Origin: Pseudomonadota bacterium
GTDB lineage: Bacteria; Desulfobacterota; Desulfobacteria; Desulfobacterales; Desulfobacteraceae
Direction: 5' to 3'
DNA: 64,000 nucleotides
Assembly: GCA_018821535.1 (NCBI GenBank)
Contig: JAHJLV010000037.1
Location: 124,001 to 188,000, forward strand
The notes beneath the pieces are model-generated. The model saw only the letters and a program-made list of their open reading frames with translations. It did no database searches and was not told where the DNA came from. Shown here piece after piece: positions 54,436 through 63,464 of the stretch (positions within the stretch are counted from its first letter, which is position 1; the number at the start of each line of letters is the position of its first letter). The position numbers and the translations under genes were made by a program.

Positions 54436-57400
54436 TTATCGGGTTTGATTTTTATCCGAACCCGCATCCAGAACCTCCCGCACCTTTTCTGTCAGGTCTG
54501 TCATTGAAAAGGGTTTCTGGATAAAGGCCACACCGGTGTCAAGCACGCCCTGGTGGGCAATGACATTGGCAGTATAGCCGGACATGAACAAAAGCCGGAT
54601 GTCCGGATAAAGATCCATGATTTTTCCGGACAGGTCACGCCCATTCATTTCCGGCATGACCACATCGGTGATGAGAAGATCAATTCTATCTGTATAATTT
54701 TTGGCCATCTCAATGGCCTCGGCAGGTGTGCCTGCAGATAAAACCGAATATCCTTTCCGTTCAAGCATCATCCGGGTCAGTCGTAAAATCGCCGGTTCAT
54801 CTTCTACAATCAGAATGGTTTCCTGGCCGCCCGGGGTTAGTTTTTTCTCAGGGACAGTCTTTTGAATGTCTTCATCGGCAACCAGGCGGGGCAGGTAAAT
54901 TTTAAAGGTGGAACCCTGGCCCGGCTCACTGTATACATTGATGAAACCGTTATTCTGTTTGACAATCCCGTATATTGTCGCAAGCCCGAGACCGGTGCCT
55001 TTGCCCATCTCCTTTGTGGTGAAAAACGGCTCAAAAAGGCTTGCCAGGGTGTCCTTGTCCATGCCGCAGCCATTGTCACTGACCGCCAGCATAACAAAAT
55101 CACCGGGAATAAACCCGGCATGTTCGGCGCAATACTCCTCATCAAGGCTGACCATGCCTGTTTCAATGGTGATTTTACCCACATCGGCAATAGCATCCCG
55201 TGCATTCACACACAGATTCGCCAGGATCTGATCAATCTGGGATGTGTCCATTTTTACTGGCCATAAATTTTTAGAAGGTTTCCAGAGAAGATCGATGTCC
55301 TCACCGATCAGCCGTTGCAGCATGGTCAGCATGGTTTTCACGGTGGAGTTCAGATTCTGTTTCCGGGGGGAGATGATCTGTTTTCTGGCAAAGGTCAGAA
55401 GCTGCCGGGTCAGATCAGCCGATCTTTGCGCGGCCATCTGGATCTCTTTGAGGTCTGAATAAATGTCATTATTTCCCTGCGCACGTTCCAGGGCCAGTTC
55501 CGCATGTCCCAGAATAACCCCCAGCATATTATTGAAATCATGGGCCACACCGCCTGCCAGGCGGCCTACGGATTCCATTTTCTGGGCCTGGAGGAGCTGG
55601 GCCTGCAGCTTTTCTTTTTCCAGTTCAGCCTGTTTCACATCGGTAATATCGCGGAATTCAACCGTTCTTACCTGTTTCCCTTTATAGGGTACATTCCGCG
55701 CTTCCAGGCGTATGGGGAATTCTTCCCCGTTTTTGCGCAATCCCATGGCCTCATATGGCTTTTCATAACCGGATAAAATGTTTTCCATAACAGCGGGTCT
55801 TGATTTTTCTGCGATCAGCAGCAGTCCATCCATTCCGATTAATTCATCAACAGAATATCCGGTCATTTCTGACAAACCCTGATTGCACTCCAGAATAACC
55901 CCCTTGTCATGGATGGCTATTCCACCAAAAGATGCATTATGAAGGGCTTTGAAACGGGTTTCGCTTTCCCTCAGATCCTTTTCCTGATTTTTTTTATCAG
56001 TGACATCATCATAGATGGTCACAATCTCGCCTGAGGGTAATTTGAAAATATGATTTTCATAATAATTTGAAAAACTGTCATCCTGATAGATTTTGGCCGG
56101 ATAATATACAGGAGTGCCGGTTTCCCAGACTTTTTTCATGGCAGGTATCAAGCCGTACTCGTCAATATTGGGCCTGAGGTCAAAAAGACTTTTGCCCATG
56201 ACCTCTTCAAGTTTTTTCCCTTCCATTTCAAGGCTTTTCCGGTTAAATCCCCGGATAATATAATCGCTGCCCTTTGATCCGTCATTTCTGACTTCATAAA
56301 TACCAGACCCGCTGGTCATATGATCAAATAATTCCCGAAACAGCGCTTCTTTTTCAATCAGCGTTTTTTCAACCTGCTTTCGTTCCGTAATATCCTGATA
56401 ATTTCCCAGGATTCCCTGTATGTCAGGATCATGAAAAAGATTGGTTCCTGTAAATTCTATCCACTTATAACTGCCGTCTTTATTCCGGTATCTGCATTCT
56501 ATTGTGCTCACAGCACCCGGTTTGTTCATCATCTTTTCAAAAAAGGTGCGTGTGGATTGTATATCATCAGGATGTATATTATTCCAGGTGCTTTCCCCGA
56601 CAACTTCTTCGGGTTTCCAGCCAAATAATTTTTCAATATTCGGGCTTTTATATTTATTGATACCTTTCTGATCAATAATGACAATTACATCCCCAATGTT
56701 CGCAACCATTTTGCTGTGTCTGGCTTCACTTTTACGTAAATTCTCATTGGCCTGTCTGCTCTCGATGATTTCTCCAATCATCCGGGCCATATGCTGACAT
56801 CGTTTTTTGCCCAGTTCAATAATAAACTCCGGCCTGGGTTTATAGGCATTTGCTTTGGCGTGGAGAAGATCAAAACTGATATTATATTTTTTTGACAGTT
56901 CAAGAAGCGTTTCAGCGTCTCTCGGCGGATTTCCATATCCGATACTGACAACACCGATGATTTCCTTCCCGGCCCAAACCGGCACCGCATAGAGCCTGAT
57001 ACCACCGACGCATTCGATGTCAACAGGCTTTCCAGAATTAATGGCAGCTTTGGCAGAATCATTCCAGCAATTATCATGACACAGCCATTTCCCGCAGGTG
57101 AGCGCCTTTTTGACATCGTTCATGCCGCATAATCTGAAAGATGCCGTATCAAGATTCTGGCACCAGGATGATTTAAAAATACCATAGGCATAGTCCCCGT
57201 TGGCTTCATACACCGCAAGGGACGTGTCCAGCAGCGCCATGACATCCGCTGCCATCTGTTCAAGATTTTCTTTTTTTACGCCATCCAGAATAAGCCGTTT
57301 TCTGTTATACTCTGTGACATCGCCGTATGCGGACTCAAAGTGCGAATCTTTTGCATCAGCCCATGGCATTTCTTTTTCAATAATCCACTCATATCGCCGA

Positions 57401-57540
57401 AGCTCATCTTCAGTTGGCCTGTCCTCTGTGATATCGTTCTTATGATTATGTGCTGCCGGTTTCCCATTTCGTTCAGATTCTATTTTTTCAAGCTGCCGAA
57501 CCCGTTTTTCCAATTCTGCATAAGTGGGCTTCACTGTCAT
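54436..57540 (-). CDS. Hybrid sensor histidine kinase (PocR-PAS-PAS-PAS-HisKA-HATPase-REC)
   Basis: A 1034-residue soluble kinase: coiled-coil N-terminus, PocR-type sensor (about 95-235) with Cys-rich [11 protein letters not shown], three PAS domains (about 275-390, 395-510, 520-640), HisKA with phospho-His in [20 protein letters not shown] (about 665), an ATPase domain ([30 protein letters not shown]) and a C-terminal receiver with phospho-Asp in [13 protein letters not shown]. No membrane helix, so it senses a cytoplasmic signal; PocR domains are thought to bind small hydrocarbon-type ligands. It lies 160 bases from the importer operon on the same strand, upstream of it, and could regulate it, but no partner regulator is encoded here. 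Confidence 0.92.
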   Translation of the reverse strand: MTVKPTYAELEKRVRQLEKIESERNGKPAAHNHKNDITEDRPTEDELRRYEWIIEKEMPWADAKDSHFESAYGDVTEYNRKRLILDGVKKENLEQMAADVMALLDTSLAVYEANGDYAYGIFKSSWCQNLDTASFRLCGMNDVKKALTCGKWLCHDNCWNDSAKAAINSGKPVDIECVGGIRLYAVPVWAGKEIIGVVSIGYGNPPRDAETLLELSKKYNISFDLLHAKANAYKPRPEFIIELGKKRCQHMARMIGEIIESRQANENLRKSEARHSKMVANIGDVIVIIDQKGINKYKSPNIEKLFGWKPEEVVGESTWNNIHPDDIQSTRTFFEKMMNKPGAVSTIECRYRNKDGSYKWIEFTGTNLFHDPDIQGILGNYQDITERKQVEKTLIEKEALFRELFDHMTSGSGIYEVRNDGSKGSDYIIRGFNRKSLEMEGKKLEEVMGKSLFDLRPNIDEYGLIPAMKKVWETGTPVYYPAKIYQDDSFSNYYENHIFKLPSGEIVTIYDDVTDKKNQEKDLRESETRFKALHNASFGGIAIHDKGVILECNQGLSEMTGYSVDELIGMDGLLLIAEKSRPAVMENILSGYEKPYEAMGLRKNGEEFPIRLEARNVPYKGKQVRTVEFRDITDVKQAELEKEKLQAQLLQAQKMESVGRLAGGVAHDFNNMLGVILGHAELALERAQGNNDIYSDLKEIQMAAQRSADLTRQLLTFARKQIISPRKQNLNSTVKTMLTMLQRLIGEDIDLLWKPSKNLWPVKMDTSQIDQILANLCVNARDAIADVGKITIETGMVSLDEEYCAEHAGFIPGDFVMLAVSDNGCGMDKDTLASLFEPFFTTKEMGKGTGLGLATIYGIVKQNNGFINVYSEPGQGSTFKIYLPRLVADEDIQKTVPEKKLTPGGQETILIVEDEPAILRLTRMMLERKGYSVLSAGTPAEAIEMAKNYTDRIDLLITDVVMPEMNGRDLSGKIMDLYPDIRLLFMSGYTANVIAHQGVLDTGVAFIQKPFSMTDLTEKVREVLDAGSDKNQTR

Positions 57541-57668
57541 CGGGGACCCCTTTTAATGTCCGAAACATGCATTCATTCCACGAGAATTTGACAATATCAG
57601 TTTTTTGGTGTCATTGGTATCATATAATTTTGCGACCCCGTCTCTAACACAAAATGAAACCCGAAGAT

Positions 57669-58373
57669 CTATTCTTTCATTTTGCGTCTGTTCAGGCCGG
57701 AAAGCCCGAGCAGACCTGCACAAAGCAGGAGAATGGTGCCAGGTGCCGGGACAGGACTGCTATCATAATTCAACACAAGAAATGGTTGATAATCTGCTGA
57801 TTCACTTGAATAAAAATAGTTTTCAGCATGTAACGTTTGTGATTCGATACCCCATCCAAAAACCGTATCCCCATTATCAGTTTGCCAAGACAGCAAACTG
57901 GCTGTTACATCAAACACCAGCTCCTGCGGCAGGCTTGCGCTATCAGCTGTCAATTTAGAATAGGACGTTATGAAAATACCATCAAGAATGCTGCCATAAT
58001 TACGCTCTGTGACGGTGCTTTCATCCCAATTTCTGACCAATTGATATAACTTTATAGTATTCGGGAATGCGGCAGATTCGCGTGACATCCATAAGTGCAA
58101 ATCAGCTGAGATGATATTTGCACCCGTTGAGATTTGATCTGGTTCAGTACCAAATATATCTACAAATTTAATCAGGCCGAATGTGTCATATATTCCATTA
58201 TTGGCAGTTCGAATTACAGTAGAATTGCCATAGTTATCATCATTATGCAGAATATTGGAAACAAATACAATGTGAGAATCTTCTGCTTCTGTAAATGTAA
58301 TTGAACCTGCCAGACAAATAGTTGATAAAAAACTCAACAACAATAAAAATGTAATACAAAGTGTTTTTTTCAT
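57669..58373 (-). CDS. DNRLRE-domain PEP-CTERM exported protein
   Basis: A 234-residue secreted protein: signal peptide (TLCITFLLLLSFLSTICLAG), a DNRLRE-like beta domain (AEDSHIVFVSNILHNDDNYG, VIRTANNGIYDTFGLIKF, KLYQLVRNWDESTVTERNYG) common in surface and carbohydrate-binding proteins, and the sorting tail PVPAPGTILLLCAGLLGLSG with a basic RRKMKE end. Start at ATG 58373, six bases after GAGGTG; a GTG at 58382 is the alternative. Third protein with this tail type in the window. Confidence 0.85.
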   Translation of the reverse strand: MKKTLCITFLLLLSFLSTICLAGSITFTEAEDSHIVFVSNILHNDDNYGNSTVIRTANNGIYDTFGLIKFVDIFGTEPDQISTGANIISADLHLWMSRESAAFPNTIKLYQLVRNWDESTVTERNYGSILDGIFITSYSKLTADSASLPQELVFDVTASLLSWQTDNGDTVFGWGIESQTLHAENYFYSSESADYQPFLVLNYDSSPVPAPGTILLLCAGLLGLSGLNRRKMKE

Positions 58374-58382
58374 TTCAATCAC

Positions 58383-58648
58383 CTCATTAAATTAATTTTT
58401 CCTTTCTCAAGATACAAAAACATTTTCAGTCCTTAAATTGAGAAAGGGATTAGTTGAAGTTTAGCATGCAAATTTCAAGCCAGTCAATACAAACATAGAA
58501 AATTTCGAGGAACCTTTGATTTCCCGATCATTTGCTTTGCTGATGGCATCCTATCTTCAAAAAAAGATATCCATCCAAAAAAAATCATGCTACAAGCATT
58601 CAGGCCATCTGTCTGAATTATAAAAGTTTTTACCAAGGAGTCATGACC
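58383..58648. other. Divergent intergenic region
   Basis: AT-rich stretch between the PEP-CTERM gene (minus) and the diguanylate cyclase gene (plus). I see no consensus promoter, riboswitch or strong hairpin; the cyclase ribosome site AAGGAG is at 58635-58640. Confidence 0.3.
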
Positions 58649-60307
58649 ATGGAAAACGATTCGCCCAGCCACCTGAAAACAGATATTCTCATTGTAGATG
58701 CTGTCCCTGAAAATCTGACTGCGCTCAAACAGATTCTAAAGAAAAAAGGCACCCGTTTTATTACGGCCAAATCAGGCAAGGATGCTTTAAAAAAAGTAAA
58801 AAATCATGATTTTGCCCTCATCCTTTTAAATACCCAGATGCCGGATATGGACGGGTATGAAACCGCTGAACGCCTCAGAAAAAATCAGGACACCCGACAT
58901 ATCCCCATAATTTTTATTGCCGCAGCACCGGAGACTGACCAGGATATCTTTAAAGGCTATGAATCCGGCGCTGTGGACTACCTGCTCAAACCGGTTGACA
59001 AAAATATCATCCAAAGCAAAGTGAATGTGTTCACTGAATTATATCACCAGAAAAAACTGATACAAGACCAGAATGCCCAGCTTCGAAAATCCAATAAGGA
59101 AATTCTGCGCCGCCAGCATGCCTTTATCGAGCAGGAGCGTCTGAAAGTCGTCCTGCAGCTGGCAGGCGCCGCTGTCCATGATTTCAACCACCCGCTGATG
59201 GAGCTGCTGGAAAGCATCACCCAGATCGAAGCTGACGGAACCCGGTTTAAAGACCCCAAAGAACAGATTGAAAAAATAAAAAAAGCCGGCAGAAAAATAT
59301 CTGAAATCATAGAAAATATTGAAATTTTAAATTACAAGACTCCGAACAATGAAACTGTTCAGGGACCGCTTTTGCAGGCCTATCAGAATGTCAGAATCTT
59401 ATATGTTGAAGACAATGAAGTGGCTTTCAAGACCGTATCCATAATTCTTAAAAATGAGTCGTCCATATCAGTATACCGGGAAAAAACCGTTGAATCCGCA
59501 CTGAAGCTTCTTTTAGCAGAAAAATTTGATATGCTTCTTCTGGATTATGATCTTCCGGATGGAACAGGCCTGGATCTGCTCCGGGCAACCCACCAATTGA
59601 AAATTTCCACACCTGCTGTTTTTATCACCGGACAGGGCGATGAAATCATTGCATCCAATGCCATACGGGAAGGTGCCTATGATTATCTGACCAAATCCCA
59701 GATTAACCGGGACACCCTTTTGGGCTCTATCCAGAACACACTTGAAAAATTTCGGCTTAAACAGACAGTGGATAAAGCCTTTGAGAAAATCACCATCATG
59801 TCCACCAGAGATGCCCTCACCGGGCTGTATAACCGTCAGTACATGGATGATCTGCTTTCAAAGGAATTCAACCGGGCCAGAAGATATAAAACCCAGCTAT
59901 CCTGCCTGTTATTTGACCTGGATTATTTTAAGAAAATCAATGACACTTACGGACATGCCTGCGGTGACCAAATTCTAAAAGAGGTTGCCGCACTTTTGTC
60001 TAAAAACAGGCGGGAATCAGACTCTGTTTTCCGTTACGGCGGAGAAGAATTTTTCATGCTGCTGCCCCACACGGACATACAGGGCGCATCTGTGGTGGCT
60101 GAAAACCTTCGCAAAAACTGTGAGAGTGAAATTTTCACATACGGAAAACATCAGATTTACGTCACCATCAGCACCGGCATTGCGTCCATGCAGGTCAGTG
60201 AGCCTGAGAGCGCAACCGAATTCATTGTACAGGCTGACACTGCCCTGTATCAGGCCAAAAAAAACGGAAGAAACTGTTTTTGTCTGTATGCCGAGTCATC
60301 CGGATAA
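58649..60307 (+). CDS. REC-HisKA-like-REC-GGDEF diguanylate cyclase with degenerate first receiver
   Basis: A 552-residue protein. Receiver 1 (about 8-125) has Asn where the phospho-Asp should be (LILLNTQMPDMDG). A dimerisation helix pair follows with the H-box-like AGAAVHDFNHPLMELLES (about 170), without an ATPase domain. Receiver 2 (about 250-370) is intact (ILYVEDN, MLLLDYDLPDGTG). The GGDEF domain has active GGEEF (about 472) and an I-site RESD five residues before it. It should make c-di-GMP when receiver 2 is phosphorylated and be product-inhibited. ATG 58649 is favoured by AAGGAG spacing over ATG 58643, which is only two bases away. Confidence 0.9.
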   Translation: MENDSPSHLKTDILIVDAVPENLTALKQILKKKGTRFITAKSGKDALKKVKNHDFALILLNTQMPDMDGYETAERLRKNQDTRHIPIIFIAAAPETDQDIFKGYESGAVDYLLKPVDKNIIQSKVNVFTELYHQKKLIQDQNAQLRKSNKEILRRQHAFIEQERLKVVLQLAGAAVHDFNHPLMELLESITQIEADGTRFKDPKEQIEKIKKAGRKISEIIENIEILNYKTPNNETVQGPLLQAYQNVRILYVEDNEVAFKTVSIILKNESSISVYREKTVESALKLLLAEKFDMLLLDYDLPDGTGLDLLRATHQLKISTPAVFITGQGDEIIASNAIREGAYDYLTKSQINRDTLLGSIQNTLEKFRLKQTVDKAFEKITIMSTRDALTGLYNRQYMDDLLSKEFNRARRYKTQLSCLLFDLDYFKKINDTYGHACGDQILKEVAALLSKNRRESDSVFRYGGEEFFMLLPHTDIQGASVVAENLRKNCESEIFTYGKHQIYVTISTGIASMQVSEPESATEFIVQADTALYQAKKNGRNCFCLYAESSG

Positions 60308-60455
60308 ACCTGTCCCTGAAACCCGCCGGCATTCCCTGCCAATAGAAAATTTCTATACCTTCGCAATCCTTTCATTGATATTATGATTTTGACTTCCCGC
60401 CCTGTGGTCTGTAATCAGACAAAGCACAAAATCTGCAACAAAATAAAGGTACCTC

Positions 60456-61223
60456 ATGTTTATTGGAATTGATATCGGATCAAGAACTGCCAAAGGCATC
60501 CTGTTTGACGGAAAAAAAATCATCGCAACTGCCATCTGTGACACAGGCATTTTCCCCAGGCGATCCGGCGAAAGCCTGTTTCAGGAACTGATAGAAAAGG
60601 CCGGACTTGCACAAAAAGATATTAAAAAAACAGTGGGAACAGGATATGGACGGGTGTCGCTGACCCTTGCAGATAAAACCATAACAGAACTGTCCTGCCA
60701 TGCAAAGGGCGCACATTTTTCCTGCCCTTCAGCGCGGACTGTAATAGATATCGGAGGACAGGACAGCAAAGTTATCCGGATTGATCAAAGCGGTTCCATG
60801 AAAGATTTTACAATGAATGACAAATGCGCCGCAGGCACGGGCCGCTTTTTTGAAATTGCTGCCAGTGCACTTGAAATGGACATGGAAACATTCTGCGATA
60901 TCCGCCCGGTTTCAGAGCCTTTCTGCCAGATCAGCAATATGTGCGCCGTCTTTGCTGAAACGGAAATTATCTCACTTCTGGCAAAGGAAATTTCAGTGGA
61001 ATCCATTGCTGCCGGAATCAATCTGACGTTTTCAAAACGCATCTGTGCCATGGCAAAACGGATCGGCATATCCAATGATGTCCTGTTTGTTGGAGGCGTT
61101 GCCAAAAACAGCGCTGTAAAGAACGCACTGGCCCGGGCTCTTGATATCCAATTTCATCCGTTTGAAATTGATCCCCAGTTGATGGGGGCCTTAGGCGCCT
61201 CAATTTTTGCCAGCGAACTTTAG
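60456..61223 (+). CDS. yjiL: ASKHA-type activase of the dehydratase/double-cubane reductase family (YjiL-like)
   Basis: A 255-residue ATPase of the BadF/BadG/HgdC family: IGIDIGSRTAKGILFDGKK (phosphate 1), VIDIGGQDSKVI (phosphate 2), FVGGVAKNSAVKNALARAL (adenosine), and the two cysteines that hold the 4Fe-4S cluster at the dimer interface in NDKCAAGTGRFFE (about 126) and SNMCAVFAE (about 165). It passes low-potential electrons to its partner at the cost of ATP. The partner follows 47 bases downstream. Length and pairing resemble E. coli YjiL/YjiM. Confidence 0.92.
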   Translation: MFIGIDIGSRTAKGILFDGKKIIATAICDTGIFPRRSGESLFQELIEKAGLAQKDIKKTVGTGYGRVSLTLADKTITELSCHAKGAHFSCPSARTVIDIGGQDSKVIRIDQSGSMKDFTMNDKCAAGTGRFFEIAASALEMDMETFCDIRPVSEPFCQISNMCAVFAETEIISLLAKEISVESIAAGINLTFSKRICAMAKRIGISNDVLFVGGVAKNSAVKNALARALDIQFHPFEIDPQLMGALGASIFASEL

Positions 61224-61270
61224 ATATGGGACGTTAAATAAAAAACTTAAACATAAAGGAAAGTAAAAAG

Positions 61271-62410
61271 ATGAAACCGCAGTTGCTTAAAAAACTTCAG
61301 CAGATCGCTGAACAGAACATCATGGATATTGAAGCCCATAAAAATAACGGCAACCATGCCATTGGTTTTTACTGCCTTTATGCGCCGACAGAGCTTGCAG
61401 TGGCGGCCAATGCTATTCCCCTTCCTTTGTGCGGAACCCGACAGGCACCCATTGAGGCGGCTGAAGAAACTCTTCCCAGGAATCTGTGCCCCCTGATTAA
61501 AAGCAGTTATGGGTTTGCTGCGACTGATACCTGTCCGTTTTTTAAATTCTCCGATATTATTGTCGCAGATACCACCTGCGATGGAAAAAAGAAAATGTAT
61601 GAACTCATGAATGACATCAAACCGGTACATGTTCTGCAATTGCCCCAGCAGCAGAACACAGATCTTTTTTTAGAGCCCTGGAAACATGAGATCAAAACAT
61701 TAAGAACCACCATTGAGAATGTTACCGGCAAAGACATCACCGATGAAAGCCTCGTTGGGGCTATTTCTCTGTTAAACCAGGAAAGAAAAGCCAAAAAAAG
61801 GCTCATGGACACCACAAAAGCAAAGCCATCTCCACTTTCCGGAATGGAATTGCTCGAGATTTTGTTCAAAACCGGTTTTTTTGCGGATAAGCAAAAAGGG
61901 ATTGATTTGCTCAATGAAATTGCCCAGGCCTGTGAAGACCTCATACAAAAGAATGAAAGCCCCTATACCGACAAAACCCCCAGAATTCTTCTGACCGGAG
62001 TCCCCACGGGCCTGGGATCAGACAAGGTGGTCAAAATCATAGAAGAATCCGGGGCCAATGTGGTGGCGTTTGAAAGTTGCAGCGGGTATAAACAGACTTT
62101 TCAGGTGGATGAAACCATAGATCCCTATCTTGCACTTGCACAACAGTATCTGTCAATTCCGTGTTCAGTGATGAGTCCCAATCAGGGACGGTTTGATCTT
62201 CTGGATGAAATGATCCGTGAATTTCACGTGGACGGGGTTGTCGATCTGACCTGGCAGGCATGTCACACCTATAATATAGAAGCTGCCAAAGTTCATAATT
62301 TTGTAAACAAAAAATTCAATCTGCCCTATCTGCATCTTGAAACCGATTATTCGGAATCGGATACAGAGCAGCTTCGAATCAGAATTGAAGCCTTTCTTGA
62401 GATGATTTGA
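61271..62410 (+). CDS. yjiM: Double-cubane-cluster reductase / 2-hydroxyacyl-CoA dehydratase-like protein (YjiM-like)
   Basis: A 379-residue single-subunit member of the HgdB/BcrC superfamily. Candidate cluster cysteines are in LPLCGTR, RNLCPLIKSSYGF, TDTCPFFK, ADTTCDGKKKM, FESCSGYK and WQACHTYN, six or more as in double-cubane [8Fe-9S] proteins, whereas true dehydratases have two different subunits. With the activase it should reduce a difficult small substrate at very low potential; the physiological substrate of this group is unknown. AAAGGAAAGTAAAAAG precedes the ATG. Its last 32 bases overlap the convergent asparaginase gene. Confidence 0.88.
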   Translation: MKPQLLKKLQQIAEQNIMDIEAHKNNGNHAIGFYCLYAPTELAVAANAIPLPLCGTRQAPIEAAEETLPRNLCPLIKSSYGFAATDTCPFFKFSDIIVADTTCDGKKKMYELMNDIKPVHVLQLPQQQNTDLFLEPWKHEIKTLRTTIENVTGKDITDESLVGAISLLNQERKAKKRLMDTTKAKPSPLSGMELLEILFKTGFFADKQKGIDLLNEIAQACEDLIQKNESPYTDKTPRILLTGVPTGLGSDKVVKIIEESGANVVAFESCSGYKQTFQVDETIDPYLALAQQYLSIPCSVMSPNQGRFDLLDEMIREFHVDGVVDLTWQACHTYNIEAAKVHNFVNKKFNLPYLHLETDYSESDTEQLRIRIEAFLEMI

Positions 62411-63464
62411 CAAGATATTCATAATAGATGTTTTTTTTCATGAAGTCTTCCGGGTTCCTGATGTCCGAATTATAGGCCAGCCATAATTTTGCCACTGCTG
62501 CTTCAAAAGAAATATTCTGCAGCGGGATGATATCGGAACCCAGAAGTTTTCTGGTGGTCACATAAAAATCATCATCAAAATTCTTAAAAGAGGTCAGATA
62601 AAAATCAATATCCTTTTTTGCACAATAGTCAATAAACCCGGGCAAAGACACATTGCCGTCCCGGACACATGCGGTGGCAGAATGATATAATTTATGAACA
62701 ATGGCCCGGGGTCTGTGCTTCTCAAAATCAAAAAATTTATAGTTCAGTCCGGGATACGGCCGGATGGCCAGGATATCATGATCAAACACGGTATGGTCAA
62801 GCACGGCAGGATGTATAACCGGAAGGTTTTTTGGCATCATCAATGCGTCCATGGCAGGATTGTAAACACTTTTATTTTCAATCAGCACCCCTTTTTCCAG
62901 ATATCCCAGGTCAATACCGCCAAAACTGCTGAACTGATCATTAAACGGATCCGCCTCTGTCAGCCGGGTGGCAAGATAGACTTTGCTTTTGCCTTTTTCA
63001 TCTTCAAAAACAGCAAAAACACCGGGAATGTTTGATGTACAGATAAATTCAACCGAGCCTGCAAAATTTCGGGCACCATTGCTTTCAGGATGATCCAGCG
63101 CATAATTGCTGGCTGTCAGAACAACCGGAATGTTTATACCGGCAAAAACATAACCGATAACAGCAGCGGTATAGGCCAGGGTATCTGTCCCGTGAGTGAT
63201 CACCACCCCGTCATAGTTTTCCGGATTCTTGTTTTCCGGATTCTTGCTTTTCAGGGTCTGTAACAGCTTTGACCAGTCTGCCGGGATACAGTTTTCACTT
63301 AAAATATTCAAGGACTGCAGGGTTTCAAATTCAACAGACACCTGGGAATTTTGATAAAATTTTTCAATCAGCCGGTAATTTGAGGACGTATCCACATTGA
63401 TCGAACCATTGGAAATGGTGCTGCCGATGGTTCCGCCTGTAAAAATCACCAGAATTTTTTTCAT
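62379..63464 (-). CDS. Asparaginase-family protein
   Basis: A 361-residue amidohydrolase: nucleophile Thr in FTGGTIGSTISNG (about 8-20), second catalytic motif VVITHGTDTLAYTAA (about 95), then YALDHPESNGARNF. It hydrolyses L-asparagine, or a related amide, to aspartate and ammonia. No signal peptide, so cytoplasmic. A 15-bp tandem repeat makes a duplicated KNPEN in the loop before the second motif. It is 32 bases overlapped at the 3' end by the YjiM-like gene and abuts the RarD-like gene (stop of that at 63465, start at 63464), so they are cotranscribed. Confidence 0.9.
   Translation of the reverse strand: MKKILVIFTGGTIGSTISNGSINVDTSSNYRLIEKFYQNSQVSVEFETLQSLNILSENCIPADWSKLLQTLKSKNPENKNPENYDGVVITHGTDTLAYTAAVIGYVFAGINIPVVLTASNYALDHPESNGARNFAGSVEFICTSNIPGVFAVFEDEKGKSKVYLATRLTEADPFNDQFSSFGGIDLGYLEKGVLIENKSVYNPAMDALMMPKNLPVIHPAVLDHTVFDHDILAIRPYPGLNYKFFDFEKHRPRAIVHKLYHSATACVRDGNVSLPGFIDYCAKKDIDFYLTSFKNFDDDFYVTTRKLLGSDIIPLQNISFEAAVAKLWLAYNSDIRNPEDFMKKNIYYEYLVKSSQERLQF
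63216..63245. repeat. 15-bp perfect tandem duplication inside the asparaginase gene
   Basis: GTTTTCCGGATTCTT occurs twice in tandem (63216-63230, 63231-63245). It adds five in-frame codons (NPENK repeated) in a surface loop, so the frame is kept. Confidence 0.9.
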
